A stretch of DNA of 64,000 bases from Alphaproteobacteria bacterium (GCA_028289425.1 JANQPL010000016.1:124001-188000), one strand, 5' to 3'. Counted from the first letter of the stretch, positions 44,221-52,342 are shown. Numbers and translations: made by a program. The notes: a model not told the origin generated them from the letters alone.

Positions 44221-45396
44221 ATGAAACCTCTCGACGGTGTGAAGGTTATCGACATGACGCATGTCCTGGCGGGACCCTATTGCGGGTACCAGCTTGGGCT
44301 GCTGGGTGCGGATGTGATCAAGGTCGAATCCCCTTATGGCGATATGATCCGGCTTTGGGGGGACGACCCGGCCCAGCTGGAGCAGGGGATCACGAACAAT
44401 TTCGCGGCGCAGAATGCAGGCAAGCGAAGCCTGTGTGTCGACATCAAAAAGCCGGCGGGTGCGGAAATCGTCCGTAAGCTTGCGGATCAAGCGGATGTCT
44501 TCATCGAAAACTTCCGTCCGGGAACGATGAAGAAATTCGATCTGGATTACGACACAGTCATGAGCCGGAACGGCCGGATCATTTACGTGTCCATTTCCGC
44601 ATTCGGCCAGGATGGCCCCCATGGCCACCGGCCCGGCTTCGATGATGTGATCCAAGCAACGTCCGGCTTCATGTCGATCAATGTGCGCGGCGACGGGCCG
44701 ATCCGCACGGGCGGGCCGGTGCTCGACTATTCCACCGGCATGCAGGCGGCAGCGGCCACCATGGCGGCGCTGTTGCTGCGCGACAAGACGGGCGAGAGCC
44801 AACGTGTGGACATTGCCATGCAAGACGTGGCCATGCTGTTGATGAACCGCAATACCAGCGCCGCGGCCACCACGGGCAGCGCCTTGCCGCCGCCGGGCAA
44901 TCGTGAAGGCACCATGCTGGGCCGCTTCAAGACCAAGGATGGGTATGTGATGTTGGCAGGCTATTTGCCGCACCACTGTAAGTCGATTTGCAAAGCGATC
45001 GGCTTGGACGATCTGGCGGCACTCGACACTGCCACTTTTTATCAGAGGGCAGAGGAAGTTGAACGGCGCGTTGAAGAACGTCTGCTCGAAAAATCCTCCG
45101 AGGAGTGGGACGGGATCTTCAGCAGGGCCGGCGTGGTGGCCGGCGGCGTGCGGGACCTCGTGGAAGTTTTTGAGACCGGCCAGCCGAATGCGCGAGGCCT
45201 TGTCAGCGACGTCGGCAGTGCCGCAGGCCCTTTCAAAGTGACGACCGCGGGTTATCGCATCAACAATCAGGTCTTTGCGGCGGATAGGGACTTAGGGGTA
45301 CCGAAGCTGGGCGAGCAGACCGGCGCCATATTGGCCGATCTGGGCTATGAGGACGGCGATATCCGCGAGTTTTTGGAGGCCGGCGTAGTGAAGTAA
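44221..45396 (+). CDS. CaiB/BaiF-family CoA-transferase
   Basis: This 391-residue family III CoA-transferase opens MKPLDGVKVIDMTHVLAGPY followed by C-G-Y-Q-L-G, then GADVIKVESPYGDMIRLWGD, QNAGKRSLCVDIKKPAG, VFIENFRPGTMKKF and the catalytic-region PGFDDVIQATSGFMS, in which Asp forms the CoA-anhydride intermediate. It moves CoA between organic acids. GGAAGGA precedes the ATG. It was probably the direct neighbour of the enoyl-CoA hydratase before the insertion, together suggesting an acyl-CoA pathway. Confidence 0.92.
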   Translation: MKPLDGVKVIDMTHVLAGPYCGYQLGLLGADVIKVESPYGDMIRLWGDDPAQLEQGITNNFAAQNAGKRSLCVDIKKPAGAEIVRKLADQADVFIENFRPGTMKKFDLDYDTVMSRNGRIIYVSISAFGQDGPHGHRPGFDDVIQATSGFMSINVRGDGPIRTGGPVLDYSTGMQAAAATMAALLLRDKTGESQRVDIAMQDVAMLLMNRNTSAAATTGSALPPPGNREGTMLGRFKTKDGYVMLAGYLPHHCKSICKAIGLDDLAALDTATFYQRAEEVERRVEERLLEKSSEEWDGIFSRAGVVAGGVRDLVEVFETGQPNARGLVSDVGSAAGPFKVTTAGYRINNQVFAADRDLGVPKLGEQTGAILADLGYEDGDIREFLEAGVVK

Positions 45397-45434
45397 GCCT
45401 GGCTGCTTGGTGACAGTCAGCTCACGAAATTTCG

Positions 45435-45472
45435 TTGACGGTGATATAATATATCGATATATCTCGATATAT
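45435..45472 (+). promoter_or_regulatory. Promoter and operator-like palindrome upstream of arsR
   Basis: A perfect 14-bp palindrome ATATATCGATATAT lies at 45449-45462, followed by CTCGATATATGG running into the start codon. TTGACG at 45435-45440 with TATATC at 45458-45463 (17-bp spacing) is a plausible sigma-70 promoter. The palindrome overlaps it, as expected for autorepression by ArsR. A second palindrome, CGAAATTTCG, lies just upstream at 45425-45434. Confidence 0.6.
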
Positions 45473-45803
45473 GGAAAAGATAAAAGCAATCGATGCCCTC
45501 TCCGCGCTTGCCCAAGACACCAGGCTTGACGTTTTCCGCCTGCTGGTGCGGGCTGGGCCGGACGGCATGGCCGCCGGTGACATCGCGGACGCCTTGGCGG
45601 TTCGGCAAAACACCATGTCCAGCAATCTGGCCATCCTGACCCGTGCCGGCTTGTTGAAGAGCGAACGGCGTGGGCGCAGCGTTCTTTACTTTGCAGATTT
45701 CGATGGCATGCGCGGGCTGCTCGGCTTCTTGATGGAAGATTGTTGCGGCGGCCAACCGGAACGGTGTGCGCCGGTGCTTGATGAACTTATCTGCGCAGCT
45801 TGA
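45471..45803 (+). CDS. arsR: ArsR-family metalloregulator, arsenic type
   Basis: This 110-residue winged-helix protein has the ArsR core: AQDTRLDVFRLLVRAGPDGM, IADALAVRQNTMSSNLAILT, then RAGLLKSERRGRSVLYFA. The usual E-L-C-V-C-D site in the recognition helix is missing. Instead Cys91-Cys92 and Cys99 sit in a C-terminal C-C-G-G-Q-P-E-R-C motif, like the C-terminal As(III) site of Acidithiobacillus ferrooxidans ArsR. It probably represses itself and the aquaporin gene until arsenite or antimonite binds. The following gene starts 11 bp after its stop. Confidence 0.9.
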   Translation: MEKIKAIDALSALAQDTRLDVFRLLVRAGPDGMAAGDIADALAVRQNTMSSNLAILTRAGLLKSERRGRSVLYFADFDGMRGLLGFLMEDCCGGQPERCAPVLDELICAA

Positions 45804-45814
45804 AGAGGGGCTTC

Positions 45815-46543
45815 ATGGATCAGACAGCCATTCCACTCGACCGCCGCCTGGGGGCGGAGTTTCTTGGCACGGCCTTGTTGCTCGCCACTGTGGTGGGGTC
45901 GGGCATGATGGCGGAGAACCTGGCGGGCGGAAATGTGGCGCTTGCGCTGCTCGCCAACGCCATTGCAACGGGCGCGATCCTGGTGGTGTTGATCACCATG
46001 CTGGCGCCCATTTCAGGCGCACATTTCAATCCGGCCGTCACGCTCGTCTTTATGCTGACGAAAGAGCTGCCCGTTGCAATTGCCTGCGCCTATGTGGTTG
46101 CCCAAATTGCCGGGGGCGTCGCGGGCGCCTTTCTGGCCCATATCATGTTCGACGATGAGTTGATGCAGGTGTCGCAGACGGTACGCGCCGGCCCCGCCCA
46201 ATGGACATCGGAAATCGTCGCCACGTTCGGTCTGGTGTTCACGATCCTTGCCACCTTGCGCGCCCGCGCCGACACGGTCGCGGCCTCGGTGGGCCTCTAC
46301 ATCACGGCCGCTTATTGGTTCACCGCCTCCACCTCGTTTGCCAATCCGGCGGTGACTGTCGCGCGGACGTTGACCGACACGTTTTCCGGCATCCGGCCCA
46401 TGGACATGCCGCCCTTCATCGCGGCGCAGATCATTGGCGCCGTCCTCGCCTTAGGTGTGTGCCGTTGGTTGTTTGGCGTGATGCAAACCACGCAACCGGC
46501 AGCGTCTTCGGCCGAAAAGGGCAAGGCCTATGAAACCGTTTGA
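45815..46543 (+). CDS. aqpS: MIP-family aquaglyceroporin, probable arsenite channel (AqpS-like)
   Basis: This 242-residue six-helix channel has the two N-P-A boxes, SGAHFNPAVTLVFML and TSFANPAVTVARTL, the latter ending in the conserved pore Arg region. The N-terminus is LGAEFLGTALLLATVVGSGM. Sinorhizobium AqpS, encoded next to arsR, lets As(III) out after arsenate reduction. Here the arsR neighbour and tight spacing support the same job. No arsC, arsH or arsB is next to it, so an arsenate reductase would have to be elsewhere. ATG 45815 is chosen after GAAGAGGGG. Confidence 0.88.
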   Translation: MDQTAIPLDRRLGAEFLGTALLLATVVGSGMMAENLAGGNVALALLANAIATGAILVVLITMLAPISGAHFNPAVTLVFMLTKELPVAIACAYVVAQIAGGVAGAFLAHIMFDDELMQVSQTVRAGPAQWTSEIVATFGLVFTILATLRARADTVAASVGLYITAAYWFTASTSFANPAVTVARTLTDTFSGIRPMDMPPFIAAQIIGAVLALGVCRWLFGVMQTTQPAASSAEKGKAYETV

Positions 46544-46607
46544 GTCTCTGCCCGATCTTTAAAGCAGCAGCATGGTCTTGGGCGATGGCCCCGGAACTTG
46601 CTCCGTC

Positions 46608-46621
46608 TTGACCTAGGTCAA
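46608..46621. promoter_or_regulatory. FNR/FixK-type box upstream of the antiporter gene
   Basis: TTGACCTAGGTCAA is a perfect 14-bp palindrome that fits the Crp/Fnr-family consensus TTGAY-N4-RTCAA used by FnrL, FixK and Dnr in alphaproteobacteria. It lies 128 bp before the antiporter start at 46749, suggesting oxygen- or redox-linked control. A GC-rich hairpin (CGGCGCG/CGCGCCG, 46676-46698) lies between box and gene. Confidence 0.65.
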
Positions 46622-46748
46622 TGGCGCAGCGGGGCAATGCGCCACTATGCGAGCGGTGTGTCCGGACGGTTTCGGCGGCGCGTGTTTTTGGCGCGCCGTG
46701 TCGGAAGTTGGTGCCACATGGCGGTCTGGCTGCACGTAAGTGGCCGTC

Positions 46749-48020
46749 ATGGAAACAGCGCAATTTTTTATTCAGCTTGCGGGCATACTGATCGCAGCGC
46801 GGATTGCCGGAGAAATCGCCGGCCGATTTGGCGCGCCGTCGGTTATCGGCGAACTGTGCGCCGGCATTATTCTTGGGCCAAGCCTGTTGGGCTGGGTGCA
46901 CCCCACCGAAACCATCCACCTGCTGGCGGAAATCGGCATCATTCTGCTGCTGTTTGAAGTGGGGCTTGAGACCGACATTAGCCGCCTTGCGAAAACGGGC
47001 GGCCGGTCGGTGGCGGCGGCGCTTGGCGGCTTCGTCATTCCCTTCATCTTGGGCTTTGGGGTAAGCCGCCTTCTTTTCGATCACGATCTATTGCTCGCGC
47101 TCTTCATCGGCGGCACGCTCACAGCCACCAGCATTGGCGTCACGGTCCGCATCCTTCGGGACGTGGGGCGGCAAAACAGTGCCGAGGGCCAGATCGTTCT
47201 GGGCGCCGCGGTCATCGACGACATTTTGGGCGTGTTGCTGCTGGCCATGCTCTATGAATTTTCGCGCACAGGCGATTTGAGCGGCACCAATGTGGTGCGG
47301 TTGGCGGCCTTCATCGGAATCTTTTTTGTGCTCGCGCCGGTGGCCGCAAAGGCGGTTTCGTTCATCATCGGCCACTACCACAAAGCATCCCAATTGCCGG
47401 GGCTGGTGGCCACATCGATCGTCTCGCTCGTTTTGGTGTTCGCTTGGCTCGCCCATGTGGTGGGGGCGCCGGAATTACTGGGCGGGTTTTCCGCGGGGCT
47501 TGCGCTGTCCCGGCGGTTCTTCCTGCCCTTCGGTGCGGCACTGGCCCGCGATCGTCAGTTTTCGGATGAAGTCGAACGGGATATGAAGCCGATCGTGCAA
47601 CTCTTCACGCCCATCTTCTTTGTCACGGTGGGGCTGTCCCTCGACTTGAGGGAGGTTGAGTGGACCTCTGCCTACATCTGGGTGTTTTCTCTGTCGATGG
47701 GGTTTGTTGCCATCGCGGGCAAGATCGCCGGTGGCTTCTGCCTCACGGGCGAACATTGGCTTGTCCGCAATGCGGTGGGCATGGCCATGGTGCCCCGCGG
47801 TGAAGTGGGCCTAATCTTTGCCGAACTGGGACGGGCCGCCGGGATCTTCGATGGGGCCACTTATGCCGGGATGGTTTTGGTCATCGCCTATACGACCTTG
47901 TTATCTCCCTTCTGGATCAAGCTCTATTACCGAATGTTTGGCGACCGGCCGGCATTGGTTGAGGCCCGCGATGTGGAAGGGGACGAAATGCCTGTTAAAC
48001 CACGCACTAAGCCAACTTAG
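46749..48020 (+). CDS. Kef-type / CPA2 cation:proton antiporter
   Basis: This membrane protein of about 423 residues opens METAQFFIQLAGILIAARIA followed by RFGAPSVIGELCAGIILGPS, the first conserved block of CPA2 antiporters. Others are EIGIILLLFEVGLETDISRL, GGTLTATSIGVTVRILRDVG, VLGAAVIDDILGVLLLAML (the Asp pair that carries ions) and MVPRGEVGLIFAELGRAAG. It exchanges Na+ or K+ for H+. There is no RCK/TrkA-N nucleotide-binding domain, so it is not a full KefB/C. ATG 46749 is used; GTG 46740 is possible. An FNR-like palindrome lies upstream. Confidence 0.88.
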   Translation: METAQFFIQLAGILIAARIAGEIAGRFGAPSVIGELCAGIILGPSLLGWVHPTETIHLLAEIGIILLLFEVGLETDISRLAKTGGRSVAAALGGFVIPFILGFGVSRLLFDHDLLLALFIGGTLTATSIGVTVRILRDVGRQNSAEGQIVLGAAVIDDILGVLLLAMLYEFSRTGDLSGTNVVRLAAFIGIFFVLAPVAAKAVSFIIGHYHKASQLPGLVATSIVSLVLVFAWLAHVVGAPELLGGFSAGLALSRRFFLPFGAALARDRQFSDEVERDMKPIVQLFTPIFFVTVGLSLDLREVEWTSAYIWVFSLSMGFVAIAGKIAGGFCLTGEHWLVRNAVGMAMVPRGEVGLIFAELGRAAGIFDGATYAGMVLVIAYTTLLSPFWIKLYYRMFGDRPALVEARDVEGDEMPVKPRTKPT

Positions 48021-48141
48021 ATATCTTCTTTCGCGGCCCGATCTCGTCGGTGCGCAAGGCGAAGTGCCATTCCGTCAGCGTGCCTGGTTTTTCAAGATGT
48101 GATCTGCCACAAGAAAGACCTTGGCTTTGGGAGGTGAACGT

Positions 48142-49068
48142 ATGCCCCGAAACTCACTCTTTGGCGCGGCCCTTTGGGCTGCATGGATATCGGTCATGTG
48201 GCCGGCAAGCGTTTGGGCGGAAGAGGTCCCGTTGCCGTCCGGCGTCCATGAGATCCAGTTGAATGGTGCGGGCACGGCGAGAAGCTATCAGGTCTTCGTG
48301 CCGGAGAAGACAGGGGGGCAAAAACCATCCCCCATGCTCATCGTCCTTCACGGTACGGGCTCCAATGGCACACAAATGTTGGCGTTGGGCGGCTTTCAGG
48401 ACCATGCAGCCGAGCAGGGCTATATTCTTGTTGCCCCAAACTCCCTGGGCCTTGCGTTCAATGAAGGCTCGGGGCGCGGCGGGCCGGACGTGAAAGGCGT
48501 GGATGATGTGGCGTTTATCGAGGCGGTCGCCGACCACATCCGCGCGCGCGCCAATATCGATGGCGACAGAATGTTCCTCGCCGGGTTTTCAAGCGGCGGT
48601 GCCATGGCCCAGCGCATGGCGCTGCAGAGCGATTATCCGTGGGCGGCAATAACGGCCGTTGCCGGTCATCTGTGGGTGCCGGCCGAAGGGGCGAAGCGGC
48701 CCACCGATCTGCTGCTGGTTTGGGGAATGGCGGACCCGCTCAATCCCAAAGACGGTGGGCCGGTGGAGTATGCCCGAAGCGGGGTTACCCTCGATAAACC
48801 GTCGCCCAGCGCCACGCACCTGAAATGGGCGGACCTTTTGGAATGTTATGAGGGGGAGTTTACGGAAAGCGCGCCTTTCCAGAACACCCAGAAGCTCAGC
48901 ATCGACACCTGTTACGAGGGCAAGCGGCTTGACGCCTATTTTATCGACGGGTTCGGACACCATTGGCCTGGCGCCGGCGCTTTGCCCCTGCCGCCGGAAG
49001 TCGTTGGTCCGTACACGGAGACGTTTCAGCTCACTAAAGTCATGTGGGAATTCTTTGAGGGGTATTGA
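48142..49068 (+). CDS. Secreted polyhydroxybutyrate-depolymerase-like esterase (LpqC family)
   Basis: This 308-residue protein has a signal peptide (LFGAALWAAWISVMWPASVWA, cut here as 20+1 around residues 6-26) and an alpha/beta-hydrolase body of the PHB depolymerase/LpqC family. Blocks are MLIVLHGTGSNGTQM, VAPNSLGLAF, and the nucleophile elbow G-F-S-S-G-G (residues 148-153, Ser150), plus late GFGHHWPGAG with the catalytic His. It cleaves esters, possibly of feruloyl or hydroxyalkanoate type, outside the cytoplasm. ATG 48142 has GGGAGG seven bases upstream; an in-frame TTG at 48121 is less likely. Confidence 0.85.
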   Translation: MPRNSLFGAALWAAWISVMWPASVWAEEVPLPSGVHEIQLNGAGTARSYQVFVPEKTGGQKPSPMLIVLHGTGSNGTQMLALGGFQDHAAEQGYILVAPNSLGLAFNEGSGRGGPDVKGVDDVAFIEAVADHIRARANIDGDRMFLAGFSSGGAMAQRMALQSDYPWAAITAVAGHLWVPAEGAKRPTDLLLVWGMADPLNPKDGGPVEYARSGVTLDKPSPSATHLKWADLLECYEGEFTESAPFQNTQKLSIDTCYEGKRLDAYFIDGFGHHWPGAGALPLPPEVVGPYTETFQLTKVMWEFFEGY

Positions 49069-49081
49069 AGCTCTCAGTGCG

Positions 49082-49218
49082 CGTCATCCCGGACACACCG
49101 CGGCATCTTTGATGATGCGGTGTAGAGCCGGGATCCCGTTCCTTCTCCCAAAAGCACACTGATTACTGGATCCCGTATCTGCGACGCAGCATTACATGCC
49201 GCATCGCGTACGGGATGA
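49082..49218. repeat. Palindromic intergenic repeat
   Basis: The ends CGTCATCCCG (49082) and CGGGATGACA (ending near 49219) are inverted. Inside are GGATCCCG and CGGGATCC-type segments and ACCGC...GCGGT, so several stems can form. It is related in layout to the elements at 1705, 15594 and 37804. It fills the gap between convergent genes ending at 49068 and 49240, and a T-tract follows at 49223. Confidence 0.65.
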
Positions 49219-49239
49219 CATCATTTTTTTGGCAATCGC

Positions 49240-50172
49240 CTACAAGAACGCACCGATCTTCTCGGTCAGTTCCGCCACATGCATTGCGCGATACTCTTGA
49301 TAGACACACGACGAATGGGGCATGACGAGAACCTTGGGGTGATCCCACAACGGGGATGTGGCCGGCAGGGGTTCCACTTCCGTCACGTCGAGACCTGCGC
49401 CGGCCACGGGCCCGTGGTCCAGCGCCCACAGCACATCGTCGGTGAGCGTGGTCGTGCCCCGGCCGAAATTGTAGAGGATGCTGCCGGGTTTCATGGCGCC
49501 GAGTTTTTCACGGGTCATGAACCCACGTGTCTCATCGCCGCCCGGCAGCAGCACAATTACGTGGTCGGCCAAGCCCAGTTCTTCCATCAGTGTACGGTCG
49601 GTGATGTAGGTAGTACCGGTCTCGGGATCAATGCCCTCTTGGATCTTGCGCTGATAGCCTGCCACTTCCATTCCCAAACCGGCCAGTTGTTTCGCGCACA
49701 CCTTGCCGATGCTGCCATAACCCACAATCACCGCCCGCTGATTGGCGAGCAAGCGGCCGCTGGCTTGCAGGCCTGAGTCCCAAACGTGCAGCTTCTGATT
49801 CTCCAAGATCCTCGGCATCATCCGATTGAAATAGAGCATGGTGCCCAGCAGGCTTTCGGCGATCATAGGTCCGTGAAAGGTCCCGAAGATCGTCCGCACA
49901 CGGCCGGTGGCGTCTTCCGCCACCCAATCCTTGCCCGCCGCCGGCGTAAACACTGCTTTCAAGTGGGGCGCTAAATCAAACCACTCCGGTTTGAATTGCC
50001 AGCAATCGACGATGTCCGCCCGTGTGAGCCCCTCGATAAAGCTTGCTTGGGATTCGTGAAATACGATGTCCAGGTTGGGCTTAGCGCTGCGCAGCGGCGC
50101 GAAGTCGTCCTCTTCGAAATCGAAGCCCGGATTGGGGCTTTTCAGCAGGATGTGGAGTGAGGTCATTGGCAT
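49240..50172 (-). CDS. D-2-hydroxyacid dehydrogenase
   Basis: This 310-residue protein is of the D-isomer-specific 2-hydroxyacid dehydrogenase family. It has the NAD-binding block AVIVGYGSIGKVCAKQLAGL followed by M-E-V-A-G-Y, the catalytic-region DHVIVLLPGGDETRGFM with the usual Arg replaced by context to be checked, and GSILYNFGRGTTTLTDDVLW, then AGAGLDVTEVEPLPATSPLW with the catalytic Glu and the late PHSS. It reduces 2-keto acids or oxidises 2-hydroxy acids. The start could be ATG 50172 or 50166; no ribosome site decides. Confidence 0.88.
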   Translation of the reverse strand: MPMTSLHILLKSPNPGFDFEEDDFAPLRSAKPNLDIVFHESQASFIEGLTRADIVDCWQFKPEWFDLAPHLKAVFTPAAGKDWVAEDATGRVRTIFGTFHGPMIAESLLGTMLYFNRMMPRILENQKLHVWDSGLQASGRLLANQRAVIVGYGSIGKVCAKQLAGLGMEVAGYQRKIQEGIDPETGTTYITDRTLMEELGLADHVIVLLPGGDETRGFMTREKLGAMKPGSILYNFGRGTTTLTDDVLWALDHGPVAGAGLDVTEVEPLPATSPLWDHPKVLVMPHSSCVYQEYRAMHVAELTEKIGAFL

Positions 50173-50190
50173 TTTGGATCAAGTTATGCG

Positions 50191-50607
50191 TCAGCCGGAT
50201 TTTTTGGCGATGCGGATTTGCTTGCGCTCGTCCTGCGCTTTCCGGCGCCAGAAATCAAGATCCTTGAGGACATTGGGCGGTGTGGGGAAGGGTTTGAAGG
50301 GCACGTATTCAAGGGTATCTTCATCGAGGGCGACCCAATGGCCCAGCTTGTTGGTGATGGCACCCATCAGGTGTGCGAGCGATGGGGATACGTCGCCCTG
50401 TCCCCAAACCAGCTGCCTTACCGCAACGCCCTCTGACGCACGTTTACACAAAGCCGGCACGGCGAATTCCGTGCCCGCCGTCTAGCCCGCGAGAAAGCAG
50501 TCTTCCGATACTGTGCTCATCAAATCGCCGACGAGAAGAATCCTGTCTTCGCGCGAGATGCGCTTCAGCGATTTATGCTGAAGGCCTCGGGATATCTCAT
50601 TAATCAT
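50191..50607 (-). pseudogene. Possibly interrupted gene (two in-frame pieces split by TAG)
   Basis: Two coding-like stretches share one frame. The first runs from ATG 50607 (overlapping the end of the 50600 gene) and reads MINEISRGLQHKSLKRISRE, then DRILLVGDLMSTVSEDCFLA-G, ending at TAG 50482-50484. After it the frame continues T-A-G-T-E-F-A, then from GTG 50460 runs 89 codons: VSPSLAHLMGAITNKLGHWV, ALDEDTLEYVPFKPF, PTPPNVLKDLDFWRRKA. Either this is one small gene broken by a nonsense mutation, or two small genes. No family is recognised. It sits upstream of the hydroxyacid dehydrogenase on the same strand. Confidence 0.45.
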
Positions 50608-51145
50608 CGGCTGTGATTTGGCTGTACTCGCCCGTTTCGATCCACGTTTCGAGGTCAATGGGCAGAGATTTGCTTTTGATCAGTTCCGAAACAGCGTCCG
50701 TCCGAAGCATTGGGCGAAGTGCGCGGCAAGGGCCAGCCCAATAGGGAGGTGCGCCTTTTTGCATGAAAAAGTAATCGCGACCGAATGAAAAGCGGGCAGC
50801 GGAGTCTGTCGTTGCTTTTGTTGGTCTTACGAAGGTAACGGATGTTGCACTCGGTCCACGAAACGTGACGCGCACATCAAATACATAACAAACATGTTCG
50901 ACGCTTAGATCCACAGGTGTTTCCGGGACGTCCCAATCGTTTGCAATTTGAGTCCAACCGTTTTCGGAGGGTGTGCAGAGTTCAGCTCTTGATAGTCGGC
51001 CGACGAAAATTCGGTCCGCATGCTCATATTGTTTATCCAGATTTAAGCAGCGAGCAGCCAGCGCGGTGTCATCCGATATCCCCACCACGAGCAGCACCGG
51101 CAACCAAGTGGCGACGACTCGAAGTTTCAAGTTGGAAAGGTCCAA
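50600..51145 (-). CDS. Secreted protein, diverged paralogue of the TIMP-like neighbour
   Basis: This protein is 181 residues from TTG 51145, chosen because GGAG lies seven bases before it; a longer frame to 51247 would overlap the neighbour. It has an N-terminal signal-like helix (VVATWLPVLLVVGISDD) followed by A-A-R-C at the mature start. Blocks align with the neighbour at 51165: HADRIFVGRLSRAELC versus AESVFVGQVLSTEKC, VCYVFDVRVTFRG versus TCYRVAVVDRLRG, and YFFMQKGAPPYWAGPC versus ILFLERGSGPYWANMC. It is therefore a tandem duplicate that has diverged. Function unknown; an NTR/TIMP-like fold is inferred through the neighbour. Confidence 0.65.
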   Translation of the reverse strand: MDLSNLKLRVVATWLPVLLVVGISDDTALAARCLNLDKQYEHADRIFVGRLSRAELCTPSENGWTQIANDWDVPETPVDLSVEHVCYVFDVRVTFRGPSATSVTFVRPTKATTDSAARFSFGRDYFFMQKGAPPYWAGPCRALRPMLRTDAVSELIKSKSLPIDLETWIETGEYSQITADD

Positions 51146-51164
51146 GCTTGTTCTCCGGGCAGCT

Positions 51165-51701
51165 TTAGCTCCCCTCATCCGCCGCCGGGGCGGTTTCGGT
51201 TTTGTAGATGCCTTCGATGTCGAAGGAAACGCCATGGGCGGCCTCAAGATCTTTCAGCAAGGCGTCGTCCTTGCCCACGCCAAAGGACGAGCACATGTTA
51301 GCCCAATAGGGTCCGCTACCCCGCTCAAGAAACAGAATGTGCTGGCCCACCATATAGCCGACTTCACAGGCGGCGCCCTCCGGATTGGTTTTGCCGACCA
51401 CTTCGATGCGCTCGCCGATCTCGCCGCGCAGCCGGTCCACCACGGCCACCCGATAGCAGGTGTAACTCTTAAACATGTTGCCGGTGATGCGCCGGAAGAA
51501 CCCGCGGTCGCTTTGCGGCGTTTCCAGACCGTGCTTTTTGGGATTGCATTTCTCTGTCGACAGCACCTGGCCCACAAACACGGACTCGGCATCGGGAAAG
51601 GCTTCCACCGGCGCCAAGCATGAACAAGCCTGCGCTTGGCTGACTCCCATGGACCCTACTGCGAACGCGGCTAAAGCAAACAAAACTGGACGAAAACGCA
51701 T
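51165..51701 (-). CDS. Secreted TIMP/NTR-like protein
   Basis: This 178-residue protein has a signal peptide ending A-Q-A, directly followed by C-S-C (Cys26, Cys28). A mature N-terminus of C-x-C is the hallmark of TIMP/NTR-type proteins, where it inserts into metalloprotease active sites; the following PVEAFPDAESVFVGQVLSTE also matches the first strands of that OB fold. Four further Cys (in EKCNPK, YTCYRV, AACEVG, ANMCSS) could form disulfides. Bacterial members exist but are poorly studied. It is 20 bp upstream of its diverged paralogue at 50600. Whether it inhibits a protease is unknown. Confidence 0.72.
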   Translation of the reverse strand: MRFRPVLFALAAFAVGSMGVSQAQACSCLAPVEAFPDAESVFVGQVLSTEKCNPKKHGLETPQSDRGFFRRITGNMFKSYTCYRVAVVDRLRGEIGERIEVVGKTNPEGAACEVGYMVGQHILFLERGSGPYWANMCSSFGVGKDDALLKDLEAAHGVSFDIEGIYKTETAPAADEGS

Positions 51702-51816
51702 CCTACTCTCCCCTAATGATGTCCCTTGCGGCGCACGCTACCACGGGATGAATGTGAGGTTAAGCGGTACGGAAACGTCAAACGAATTTGATCTTTGGTC
51801 AATTAGTAGCGCTGAA

Positions 51817-52263
51817 TCAGAGGCAGAGGTTGTAAAAACCGCATCCCAGCAATGCGACGACTAAGAAAGTCCAGGCGGCAAGAATCGGAAAGAGGGCAAT
51901 TGACCCAAGAACATATGTCCAGTCCCGAACGCCGCTCAACACGACAAATCCCACCGTCGTCAGAGCATATGCCAGAAGCAGCGGCTGATGCAGTTGCATG
52001 AGCACATCAATCGAGACCTCCCAACCGTCCGATCCGTCCAAAACAATTCCCGCTTTTTCACGTTTGACCGGACTTCGATAGTGTTCGGGAATAACCTTCG
52101 AGGCGAAGTTTGCCACAAGGAACGGAATGAGAAAGTACACGCCTGTTGCCACCCAAGCGCCAAAAACAACGTGCTTTCCGAAGAGGTGTCGGAAGGCAAG
52201 CGGAACCACGAGGGCAATTGCCGCCGCAACGACCAAGCTGACTATTGTTACGTCGGCGTCCAT
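51817..52263 (-). CDS. Hypothetical four-helix membrane protein
   Basis: This 148-residue protein has four hydrophobic segments: about 5-22 (TIVSLVVAAAIALVVPLA), 33-50 (VVFGAWVATGVYFLIPFL), 93-110 (LLLAYALTTVGFVVLSG) and 118-142 (LGSIALFPILAAWTFLVVAL). A charged loop SPVKREKAGIVLDGSDG lies between helices two and three. No family is recognised. The ATG at 52263 follows AAGGTAACC and is preferred over an ATG 15 codons upstream. Base composition is lower in GC than its neighbours. Confidence 0.65.
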   Translation of the reverse strand: MDADVTIVSLVVAAAIALVVPLAFRHLFGKHVVFGAWVATGVYFLIPFLVANFASKVIPEHYRSPVKREKAGIVLDGSDGWEVSIDVLMQLHQPLLLAYALTTVGFVVLSGVRDWTYVLGSIALFPILAAWTFLVVALLGCGFYNLCL

Positions 52264-52342
52264 CTTGGTTACCTTGGACGTTAACCAAGGCGATTCAAGA
52301 CAAGTCAAACCAAATTAGCCTGACAGTGTTTCCATGTTGTTC

